DNA from: Pomphorhynchus laevis
Lineage: Eukaryota > Acanthocephala > Palaeacanthocephala > Echinorhynchida > Pomphorhynchidae
Assembly: GCA_012934845.2 (NCBI GenBank)
Contig: WNNJ02001801.1
Span: 291,390 to 355,389 of the forward strand
DNA: 64,000 nt
Reading direction: 5' to 3'
Part shown: in pieces, positions 10,551 to 38,879 of the stretch
How positions within the stretch are numbered: the first letter of the stretch is position 1
Layout of the letters: every line of letters begins with the position of its first letter
Translations under genes and position numbers: made by a program
The notes under the pieces: model-generated
Database searches by the model: none
Seen by the model: the letters and a program-made list of their open reading frames with translations, nothing else
Told to the model about the DNA's origin: nothing

Positions 10551-13500
10551 AATAGGATGCTAAATTAATAGCTTATGAATGCTTATTAATATCCTATCAA
10601 TATCTAATTAATATCAAATTGGATGTTAAATAATCAAACAGATTTCAAATTAAACAAAAGAGACAAGAAATCGTCATGAATTCTTCCGTGTTGCATGACT
10701 ATACTTGACTGTGACAAAAATTTCGATGTGAAAAAATCGAAAAGCCAAAACGTCAGAGAATAAATTTATCGTTATTTATTTCTTTTTAACTTAATTATGC
10801 CATATATAAAACATGCAAAATAATTAATATTGCTTTGAATGTTATTACAGCTAATATAATTAATTATATTTATAGTATAATAGATCATTCTGCAAGCAAT
10901 TTCAAAATGATTGAAAAAGCGCTAAAAACTAACGTTTATCAGATACTATTTTCCTCAATTATAAAAAATAGATCAAAACAAGAACAAACATGCGAAGCTT
11001 TCTTCAAGATAAACAGAAAATACAGTGTTAACATTTTTCATAAAAAAGCGGATCGAAAATTAACATGCTTTTCGTAATAATAAATAAAAAAATGCTATCA
11101 GAAAATATTGGTGTCACATAAATTAAGAAAGTTGAAGAGAAGCTAAAGAAGTGATTGAGAAGCTGCTAACTTGAGATAGAAAAATATAAACTAATATGGT
11201 ATTTTAGCTGATATGTAGAATATTGCGTGCACTTTGAAAAAAAAGAAAAAGAGAAACCAATATTTTAAAGTGGCACCATATTTGAATAGCGAGCTTTCTT
11301 AGATATTATATAATAGCAAAAGAATATATGAATTTGCATTGGCAGATCGCAGGAAAGGGCTGCAAATTAGGTGAACGTATAGTGGTCAAAAATATTATAT
11401 AGACACGTTAATATGGCACAATTCCAATCATATCATTCCATCATTAAGATCTAATTTTTCCCTAGTTAATATATCAGCAGATAACTACGGTGCATGGACG
11501 GTGTAGCAAGTACTTAAACAAATTATTGGTGCAAAATAGTAGACAATTTGATTATATTGATATTAATGTTGTTATGGTTTCGTCGTTATCGTACCAAATC
11601 AATTCTCACAACTATTGGCCATTATATAGGAAACAAATCGTCGCCACAAATTTCGAAAATTGTGGTGTCGTTCCCACATACTACCACGTGAGAAAATAAT
11701 TGGCAAAAGTATCAGAAAACGACAATAAGCATTTCGCTCAATGAGATAAACATCTCTGTAATGGTCAATACGGCAGAAGTTTATTCCTACTTTAAAATCG
11801 GAACGAATTAATAGTGTACTGCATACAGTACATAAAGACAGCAACAAATATTTTTTTAAATCCAGCGGTGTGTCCGTCATTTCAAGGAATACTGATGGCA
11901 ATGATAATTATGATATATTATCATGACTTGATTATTTAAAATCCTGTAAAATATGCATATGTGCTGTGTTAGATGAAAATAACAAAAACGGAACGGAAAT
12001 CGATTTCCATAGAATAGGAGGGCGCAATGAGTACCGTTACTGAAAAGCTGTTTTGTAGGAGGATGATTAGAGGATTAGTGCGTACTTAGGCAATTCATTT
12101 AATTAAAAACAATTTCGCAAGCACATTGCACAAGGATCAACGTAAAATTGCTGTTTGACATGCTGGCATTGCTGCACATCCACAAGAGTACAATAAACTA
12201 CCGCAAGAGTAAAGTGCTACTATAATCATCGTCAGGAATATTGAACAAACCGAGTGAGCAAAACAAGCATATATACAATAAGCACTGCAAGAATACACTG
12301 CAGAAGTGGTTTGGTGATCTTTCAGTGACAGACAAAAATAGTACAAAAATCGCAAAGCAAATATACAACGATTGACACTTCAAAATACAAGCCATCGCGT
12401 GGTAACTACACTCCACCGCTGAAAATCATCATTGTTATCGGCATTATATATGATTCGTACGGCACTGAGCATAACAATTTTAATAAGGATTGTAGCGGAT
12501 AATCGGACGCACAATCTAAATGCAATTACATTAAAACAATATTTTAAATAATTAGCAAGTATAACAATAAATAACTTGTAATTGTATGCGACCAGCAATT
12601 AATTATATATATAGGATTAAATATGACACGATCAAGAGAAAAGGCTAATAATTTACGAATTATGGAACCATGCTACCTGGACTGCCAGAATTCAAGTCGA
12701 CACAATTCGTTTCGGCATTTTTTAAACGATTGCTGTTGAGTAGCAGTGAATTGTTCAAATTGCTGCATCGAGAAACATTTTATCGGGAATATAATAACAA
12801 AAAATTATTAAATTGATTAATGTAACTACCATTTTCAAATAAAAGCTTGCCACCGCGCTGCTAAAACAGTAATAAGAAAATAATAAATTTGTATATTCAT
12901 AATCATTAGGGTACAAATATTACATTTGATAAAAATGTAATAAAAAATATTAACTTTTAATTTTCAAAAATTTAAAATTAATTTTAATTTAAAAATTTGT
13001 AATTTTTAAAAATATTACATTTTTCCACCAGCTCATAATATGCAATACATATGGCCGGATTTATATTTATTAATTCTAAACAGATCTTGTAATATAAAGA
13101 TTTATATTACAACGAATTTGTTGTACAATTAGATCTGTTAGTATGAACGATATATGGCAATCATCCATGTTACTTTTTTACCGGATATTATTTGTCTTAA
13201 AGCTCAACACATATGAAAACGTGCTCTATTCTTGTTGCTATTATTAATGGATTCCATTTTATGTGAAATTTATTTCACACTTTCCACTGCCGAAAAAAAA
13301 CTTGATTGCAAGATAAAGCTCAGAAGTCATCAATTTCTTTCGTATTTAAAAAATGTTTTAATTTTGTATTTATTAAAATTCCTTAAGAAATCATATCATT
13401 TTTTAAAATTTCGGAGAAGTCACCACAATGGGCACCGTTACTGAAAAGATTTTTTCGGAGGAGGATCGTAGGATGAGTGCGTGATAAGGATATAATGCAT

Positions 13501-15120
13501 TAGCAGCACTGACAATGTATAACTATATCTATGCATACGATGATAATTCAATTAATTAAAATAAGTTAATTAATTTTAATTCTGTTAATTATAATATCAA
13601 GTTACAACATCATCAGAAAACAATACACAATTTTGTGTTTTAATAAATTGTATTTGATTTTTTGATGCATCTAGTAAGCAACAGTAGCTGGCGCAAAATA
13701 AAAATAAATTTATCTAATGTTGTTGATGCAGCTCTAAAATTTAATAAATGAATTGAAATCATTTATTTTAAAAGGTATCAGCTTTCAAAAATTTAGATAT
13801 AATTGAAAATATTACAGCATGTACACACATATATGTATATGCATACAAATGTAGTAGGTGTGCATTTTGGCTTTGATTACATAATATGATGGAAATAGCA
13901 CATGCTTGTCGGCCTGCAGAATACAGTTGCAAGCAAATGAGAATACACCAAAGATTTGAGTAGCGTCGCTAATATCATATCACTTGATAGAATTCAATTC
14001 TATAAATATCACAACAATATTTTTATATTATGGAATTCTGAAATCTAAATGACAGATGCTATGAAAAACGACAAATACTCAAACAACGACGACTTCTATT
14101 AGAATAATCAACGACGATTATAACAATGGAAAACGGAATATTTAGTTAATGATCAAAGAAAAACGTCGAGAGCCCGCGGTCAAAGAGTTCTCGTGAAATA
14201 CCAAGGTCATTCTTAGAGATAAAATTCTAAGCTGGGTCCTTATCAAAGTAGATCCCCGTAGCTCTTTCACGTCAAAAGAGATTAGTTGAGGTAAATGAAT
14301 TTAAAATGTATAAGCAACGCCTGTATCATAAAAAATGTTGGATACAACAGCTAGAAAGAGACTTCTGCGGCGATATCAAATTAAAGAAACCAGACTTCTT
14401 TACTTGAGTGTGTGAGCGACTTTAGGTATCCGATTGTGAACTGCATGTTATATTACTGAAAATCAAAATCCCTTAGTATACTGGTACGTGCTCTGTGCCT
14501 GCTCAACTCGATATCAGTAGCATCTGTCGGCATAATTTTTTTTATTTCATGCCAAAACAATAAATGTACAAACTTTCATCTATATATACGATATAATATG
14601 ATCTGAAAGAATATTTGCAATATTTTTTGAAAAATGACTAATAAAATAATTTATACCTTATTAATTAAATATAATAAAAAGGGTGAAATTGCAAGTACCA
14701 AATCAATTTATATCTACTTATTTCAACGTATATTTGTGTATTATCCGACCGATAGCGATTTTCCCTTGCACTAATTATTAAGCTTGATGTAGTACACTTG
14801 ATACTAACAGAATGTTTCTTCCTTACATTCTCAACTATTAAATATTAATTTAATCTGCAAAATAGCATGAAGGCTGCCTATTCAGATAAGCAATCCATTT
14901 GAATTTACGCACATGCACAACATACAAACAAATTAATGCAATTTACCTGTGCTTTTCCATAATTACTGGGTAAATGAGAAAAAATCGGGTTATTAATAGA
15001 TCCGCCGCGATGATCTCCATTAATAATGCTAAACAAACATTAAACTACATTACAACAGAAATACACAGTTATCAAGCTATAAAACAAAATTTACTACATT
15101 ATTTTGAATGCTTTTATTAC
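10551..15120. other. 4.6 kb with no recognised gene
   Basis: AT-rich DNA with short unsupported open frames. The only structure seen is a pair of related 58-60 bp segments, 12025-12085 and 13426-13484. Both begin caatg, share accgttactgaaaag and end with a purine-rich gaggatgat-type stretch and gtgcgt. They may mark two copies of an unrecognised element about 1.4 kb apart. No conserved protein motif, RNA gene or tandem array was found. Confidence 0.4.
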
Positions 15121-15270
15121 TAAAGAATTATTGGAGCTGGATCAAAGGAAAGAGGAAATTTTATTTCAAAAATTACCAGGTAATTTTCTGAAGATGCTAA
15201 CAGTATAGTTAGCGAAATATTTGAAAAAAAAATTTCCTCTTTCCTTTCATCCAGCTCCAATAATTCTTTA
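15121..15270. repeat. MITE-like hairpin element
   Basis: The arms 15121-15170 and 15221-15270 are near-perfect reverse complements. The ends read taaagaattattggagctgg inward from both sides, and an internal ggaaagaggaaat block is also mirrored. The length of 150 bp and the long terminal inverted repeats suit a miniature inverted-repeat transposon. No clear target-site duplication was seen, so a folded fragment of another repeat remains possible. Confidence 0.55.
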
Positions 15271-15529
15271 TCAATAATGTGGATCATTATCAACTATTTG
15301 TACGTTGTAATTACTATTGATTCATCATAGATCATTGATATGGCAAAACAGGATACTCATAATTAGCAGAATATTAATAACAAGGAATATGCATGTAAAG
15401 ACTGTAAAAGAATCAATGATCCTATCGTGTCCCGAGTCAATTTAAAACATTAGTAAACGTCAAAAACGAAAAATTGTCAAGCAATAAAGTTGCTGGAAAT
15501 CTTAAACTATTTTTGAATTTATTTTATTT

Positions 15530-16760
15530 TAGAGAAAGATTTCTAGTAAAGGTCATTTAAGAAACCTTAGCCTTTGCTCTGGGGGACGTCCTCTTGAAAA
15601 TAAGACTAATTCCGAGATAGCCCAGGTGCCCCAGAGGCGCACCTGTGTTTTTCCTTTCAACGGCAGATGCTGGGCCCGTTTCAGAGACCATCTAGCTCTC
15701 TTCAGGATACGTTTGAGTCTATCCAGGTCGGCTTTCGCCGACCAGTTCACCGAAACGGTGAATCCCAGGAATTTTACTTGACTTGTGAAGGAAGGGTGTG
15801 GTTCAGAGGCAAATATGGAGGAGAGCTCAGAGAGTGCTAGTTTCTTAAGTTTTTGCTTAGTCGCAGGGGAGCCATGAATGACAACCACCTGCGATTTGAC
15901 GGAGTTTAGAACAAGGTTGGACCTGGGTAACTGGTTATTTAGTCTTAAAAAGAAGCGGCTGATGTCTGAGACAACGTCTTTGCACCTGTGTTTAGTGAAC
16001 AGGGCTGTGGTGTCATCAGCGTACACCACTAAACGTTGTTCGCGTTCAAATATTTTGAATAGATTGATGGAGGCAGCAAGATATAAGATAGGAGAGAGGT
16101 GAACCTTGATGCACACCCGTAATAGGGTAGAACTGACGCGCATTAGGGTCGTCTTCATAGTAAAATCGCTTGGTGTACAGCAGAATCTCCACACTGTTCA
16201 CAATTATCGCAGGCAACCCGAGGGACCTGAGAGAAGAGATCACAAAAGGAATAGAGATGCGGTCAAATGCAGCAGAAAAGTCAAGGAAAACAGCCACAAC
16301 TAGACGATGGCTATTATCCCGACAAAACTGCTCCACTTCACCTACTGCTGAATGGACCGAGCGACCTTTGACAAACCCATGGAAACCAGGTGGGATTAAA
16401 TTTCGCCTAATCAGATGATCGCGGATTCTACGCGCAAGCGCTTTCTTGTAGATCGAGACGAGGGAATTTTGAATCGAAATGGGTTCACAGTGGTTCGTGA
16501 ATAAGATAACCGATCTTGGCTCTGCGGAGTGCTGCATTAATCCAACGATCAGTTCTGTCGTTGAAGTCACCTAGTACCATGTCATAGCCTCTATCAATAA
16601 TACCGTCCAGGAGGTCACGGTTCTTGTGAATCTCCCCTGGACGAAAGTAGACATTGGCTAGACTGAGGCGTTTACCGTTCGTAACGAGTAAAACTACCAA
16701 ACAAGACAGCCTGGACACGCTTACTAATATTGATGCCTGCTACATCGGATGGGGAGGCTA
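15530..16760 (-). pseudogene. LINE fragment: endonuclease piece joined to RT
   Basis: The minus strand from 16718 reads LANVYFRPGEIHKNRD and MVLGDFNDRTDRW (middle of an AP-type endonuclease) as far as GYLIHEPL near 16490. The sequence then jumps directly to RT: LVSIYKKALARRIRDHL, GFHGFVKGRSVHSAVGEVEQ, AVFLDFSAAFDRI (motif A), GVHQGSPLS (motif B), VVYADDTTALF (motif C) and VKFLGFTVSVNWS. The segment that should lie between endonuclease and RT is missing here and found instead at 17141-17581. The frame is interrupted near the end of motif B. The clade was not determined. Confidence 0.65.
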
Positions 16761-17590
16761 AAAGCATTGTGACGGCCACCTCTCTTCTCTGATCAGCTGT
16801 CAAAAGCTGACAGACCCGAGAGAAAGTAGAGCGACGGATTTGGAGGTGCCTGGGAGTTAAGGATATCTGTTACAGATAGCTCCCTACTCCTGAAGTTACC
16901 CCAAGGCGGGATTGATTGAGGTGATTGCGTGGCTCCATAGTTGTGTAGGGCTAATGACTCCTCCAAAATTTGTCAAGGCCTACCTTCTCTATCCAAACCA
17001 ATGCCATATCCTTCCAACAAACAAACTTCTTCAAAAATTTTCCAAAAGGAAGACTTAGAATGGTTAAGGCGAGCAATACTCGTCTTATCCATACTCAGCT
17101 GGATCCTATATCTAGTGCTCCAGTATTCATTCGAGAGGGCTTATCTGGCGGGAACAGAGAGATTAGGTAGGTTAAGTAATTTCGCTAGAACCTTGAGTTT
17201 TGTCATAGTGGGATTGTATTTACGACCTTTATAGGTAGTCGATAGAATCGAGGTAGCTTGCGAAGAGAGGTAGGTATTAAATTCGGTCAGTCTATCATTT
17301 CCAATTCTCGGAAAGAGTTGGATAGCTGCCTGAAAGAAAACCACTCTGATCAGATCAAAGTGAAACCTCCTTCGAAGTAACGTATCTTCCTCAATCCTCC
17401 AAAGAATTAGGTCATGAGAGGTGGACAATTGCTGGCGCGACTGCTCCGTGCAGAGGGGTTTAAGCAACCACCTCGAGTGAAGCAGTAAAATGTCAAGGAT
17501 TGAATTTGTTGATGTGCAATGAAAGGTAGAAGACGGTGGTTTGTGAATAAGATAACCGTTCCTAAGGACCTTAAGGAGCACTTAACTTAA
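16761..17590 (-). pseudogene. LINE fragment: endonuclease C-terminus and linker
   Basis: An open stretch at 17141-17581 reads NGYLIHKPPSSTFHCTSTNS and ILDILLLHSRW, the end of an AP-type endonuclease, followed by a Ser/Arg-rich linker. GYLIHKP overlaps in sequence with GYLIHEP of the neighbouring fragment. In the intact element this segment would come after the LGDFND block, but here it lies upstream of it. The locus is therefore two broken copies side by side or an internally permuted one. Nothing convincing was read between 16761 and 17140. Confidence 0.55.
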
Positions 17591-17661
17591 GGTGGTTGCT
17601 TAACAACCACCTTAAGTGGTTGGACAACCACCTGATGTGCTCCACCTTAAGGTGGTTACAC
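17582..17661. repeat. Cluster of short AACCACC inverted repeats
   Basis: The heptamer aaccacc and its complement ggtggtt occur about six times in 80 bases, often as part of the palindrome ccttaagg. A hairpin such as taaggtggttgcttaacaac folding on aaccacctta is possible. It sits exactly at the junction between the minus-strand LINE fragment and the plus-strand RTE fragment. Confidence 0.7.
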
Positions 17662-17679
17662 CTGTGGACTTACAATGCC

Positions 17680-18440
17680 TACCAGAACGATTCACGATGG
17701 AATGACAACCGGCAGGTTTGCTGGTTAGTACCTCCAAGACTGTCTCTATGTGTTCGTCTCGGATTCAGATGCCAATGTCAATCCGTATTGGGAAAAATGT
17801 TCTTCCTGATGTGGAGGATTTAAAGTATCTTGGGGTATTGCTGTTCTCGAGGGACGGCAGGATCATCAAGGAGATTGAGAAGCGAATTTGTGCAGCAAAC
17901 GCAACAATGCGTTCTTTGTAAAGTTTGTCGTGGTGAAGCGGAAGTTGAGTCTTCGGGCGAAGCTTTTGGTTTATCAAGCAATCTTAGTTCTTATCTTAAC
18001 CTATAGTCATTAACTTTGATTTATGACCGAAAGAATAATATCTCACATACAGGCGACCAAAATTAGGTTCCTTCGCTATGTGGTCGGTCTTAACCTTAGC
18101 GATAAGGTTAAAAATTTGATCATCCGGGATGGACTCGAAGTAAAGTCGCTGCTTCTCCACATCGAAAGAGAGTCAGCTGGGTGGCTAGGCACGTAATTAG
18201 GATGTATAGGGATCGCCTTCTTCGAAGGGTTTGTGAGGCCGGACTCTCTGGAAAGAGACCTTGAGGTAGACCTCGGTACCGGTGGAGAGATCAAATCTCG
18301 AAACTGGTCGAATACCGCCTTGGGTTATCTTGAAGATAACTCTGGTCTGTCACCCAGGATCGCGATGTCTGGAGTAGTTTGGTTCGTGCACTACGTGCAC
18401 TGCCTCCACGAACTGCTTTCACGACCCGACACCCGGGCCA
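17680..18440 (+). pseudogene. RTE-clade LINE 3' fragment
   Basis: The frame reads MLVSTSKTVSMCSSRIQMP, DVEDLKYLGVLLFSRDGR and IIKEIEKRICAANATMRSL, then interrupted pieces. These match the region after the RT catalytic box in RTE elements such as Rex3 (fish) and BovB, where FKYLGVLFTSDG and EIDRRIGAASAVMRAL are typical. Related fragments lie at 37670-38850 and 38880-41220. Several stops make it inactive. No 5' half is present. Confidence 0.7.
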
Positions 18441-19340
18441 GTAGTTATAAGGAAAAATCTTGTATATTATTATTTTTTTCTTGGCAAGAATTATATATAT
18501 ATATATTCTTAAATTTATACTGCTTTATGTCTGCAAACTAGTGTACAAATATCGTCACGTACAGTTGCAACACTATCTAAGCACCACAATCAGCATGGTC
18601 CGACGTTAGTGCTGCTCAGTTGATCATCAGGGCGCAGACACTGCGCACTAACGTTTTCAAATGATGTAATACATGAATGTTCTATATAGAATCGAGATAG
18701 TCGTTTAAAAATTGCACGAATTAATACAATTGTTTTCAACAATTTGTTCAAATTCATTTTTATCAACTTTTAAATAAAAGTTTAAATTTATCTGAAGAAA
18801 TTTGAATTCACCGAATAATTATGAACCGAATAAAATAGATAGATGCGGTCATCAGGATTAACTGTATGTTATTAGGTTTTGGAGCATATGCCTCGATACA
18901 ACATAAGAGCTAGGCCAAATACACTCTAATTATGTGTTTTATCAGATTTAATACCATAATCTAGTATAATATCTTATTCAATAACATAAAGCATATTATT
19001 TACACAGTCCATCCACAAAGATTTTACAAATGAAAAATGTTGTAAACACACAATTTTCCTAATCGTGTCTTTACACTGAAACAACAATATATATTATTTT
19101 AACACAATGTGTGCCATTACTAACTCCGTCCCATAATACGCTTTTCCACTTTAAAATTTCCAAGATTTACAGTATATACTATATATATATATATTCTACA
19201 TAGATATACTTTATAAATTTAAAATCGTGTGGTATAAATTATAAATTAAAAAACGTGAACATTTAAAATACTAATAATGTCCATATTTAATATTTGAAAA
19301 ATACAAGAAAAAACAAATTATTAATATATATGCCACTATC
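18441..19340. other. Downstream flank of the Rbfox gene
   Basis: AT-rich DNA that would hold the 3' UTR and the end of the minus-strand Rbfox transcript. No AATAAA signal stood out on the minus strand. A 10-bp inverted pair (acgttagtgc and its complement) occurs around 18603-18655. No gene was recognised. Confidence 0.4.
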
Positions 19341-36725
<17,385 letters not shown>

Positions 36726-37665
36726 CTGCAGAATGGAAAATAATATTACTTTACAAACAACAATTGCAATGATGATAATGAAATAAAATATAGTTTGCTG
36801 GTTTTAGTTAACGAGATTTTTACAATTGAAACAATCTATTAGAGATAAATCAGTAGTAATTAATGATAATCATTTATGTATATAAATTTATAGGCAAGAA
36901 TTGAATAAAATATTCAAAGAAGTCACAATATTTGGAAAGCACATTTTAACATATGAATAAAATAAACAATTATAAATTACAATGTAGTAGTTAATGAATT
37001 ACAAACTAACAGCTGTTAAGCTTGAGTATAGTGTAGACGGTTAGTTTAATAGAAACCAAATATAGAGTCCTATGTGAATCATCAAAATGGTGCAAAAGGA
37101 TCAAGTATATATGTACGCCAAATAATTACATAATAAACTTACTGAATTAGTACTAATTTCGATATATTTTAAATGTCCTAAGGATTTCATTGTTCAATTA
37201 ATGATTAAGTAAAATAATCTGTCATATTGGTAGAACATGCTAAATTTAAAAACGTAAACAATTTACTTGTAATATCACCTTTAACATAAATTCATGCGAT
37301 AATAATCAATCAGAAAGTATGTTGTCGATTTCAATTCCGTTTGCTCCACTATAACTTAGAAACTAGACACTTAGATGTGCATTGTTTTAAACGTTCAATC
37401 ACAAGGAATATTAAAGAACATAATGAACAAGAATATAACATTGTGTGCAAGATTTTTTTAAAACAATTGCTACTAGATTTTTAAAGAATTACAGTCTAAT
37501 AAAGGTTGAAGGGAAAATATAAGTTGATAGCTTATAAATCAAAAATCATAATTCAACTATGCACATGAACTCAACAACATTATGCTGATGTAAAAACGTT
37601 ATTATTGAAATTTAATTTTTATCAATAATAACAACAATTTCTCGACGAGAAAAAATAAAAGTACA
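36726..37665. other. Upstream of the first recognised Rbfox exon
   Basis: AT-rich. The pyrimidine tract and acceptor of the 36537-36725 exon lie at 36726-36740. No further exon, promoter or gene was recognised. The rest of the Rbfox 5' region must lie to the right, possibly outside the window. Confidence 0.4.
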
Positions 37666-37669
37666 AAAT

Positions 37670-38850
37670 TTTTTTCTTGTCAGCTACTGGTACAGGTGTC
37701 AGTCGTGGAGACAGTGTACGATCCAAACTACTCCAGGCATCGCGCTCCTGGGCGACATACCTGAGTTCTCTTTCAGATAGCCCAAGGCATTCTTGGCTAG
37801 TTTCGAGATTTGATCTCTCCATCGGTATCGATGTCTACTTCAAGGTCTATTTCCAGAGAGTTAAACTGGAAAATCCTCCGAGAAAGACGATCCATAGACA
37901 TTAAGAAAGTATCCTAGCCATCTCAACTGACTTTTTCGATGTGGATAAGCAGCAACTTTACTCTGACTCCATCCCGGATGACCGAATATTTTACCTCATC
38001 TATAATGCTTAGTCCGGCCACACCGCGAAGGAACCTCATTTCGGTCGTCTGTATCCGAGATCTTATCCTTTCGATCATAGCCCAAAGTTCATGACCATAA
38101 GTTAAGATAAGAACGAAGATTGTGCGGTAAACCGAAAGTTTCGCAAGTATACTCAAATCCTGCTTCACCACAACATAGCTGTACAAAGAACGCATTGTAG
38201 CGTAAGCTAAAAAGATCCGCTTCTCAATATCCTTGATGTTCCTGCCGTCCCTAAAGAGCAATGCCCCAAGATACTTGAAATCCTCCACATCACGAAGAAA
38301 ATTTTCCCCAATCCGCTTTGACATTGACAACTGAATCCGAGAAGAACACACATACATTCTTATAGTTACTAATCAACATCCCTGCCACATGGCATTTCAT
38401 CGTAAATCGATCTAGTATGCATTGTAAGTACTCAGGACAAGCAAACAAGATAGCAATCTGAAAAAAGCATAGATGGTATTCTGAGAAACCGAACTAAAGA
38501 CCGACATCCGACAGAGCAGCCCGTCTTGTAATTTTGTCAGCTGTGCGGAATAAGCGAACCAAAAGTCAATATTTCTGCAGTAGACTAGTATATCCTCAGG
38601 AACGTGAAACGTTACTCCACTTACGAGTGAAAAACCAGTTTTAGTAAGGGATGTAAATCGCTCCTGTTTTGAAATAGTTGGAGTTCGTTTCTTCGTTATT
38701 CTGGTTCCGTTATAACTTTCGGATCAAGGTTAGATCTTGCACTATTCAGGAGTTGCTACAGGAAAGCGTCGACAGTCGAGGGGGAAATATCAACAAACTT
38801 CCGGGTGTCGTAAGCTGCAGAGAAGGTTTGCCCAATAAATGAAAGGTTGT
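37670..38850 (-). pseudogene. RTE-clade (Rex3-like) LINE fragment
   Basis: The minus strand carries a clear 144-codon block at 37923-38357: RIQLSMSKRIGENFLRDVED, FKYLGALLFRDGRN, LAKLSVYRTIFVLILTYGHE, RSRIQTTEMRFLRGVAGLS. Then comes a C-terminal piece at 37670-37822 (ECLGLSERELRYVAQERDAW). YGHELW, MRFLRGVAGLS and the closing pattern are hallmarks of Rex3/BovB-type RTE elements. Upstream (38400-38620) the RT is degenerate. Several breaks make it inactive. Confidence 0.78.
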
Positions 38851-38879
38851 CGTCCTTGAGACTTGTAGACAAAGGAGGA

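Noticed and set aside
12137-12598. Overlapping minus-strand frames rich in Cys and Leu
   Set aside because: Three short overlapping frames without splice signals, motifs or likely initiation; expected by chance.
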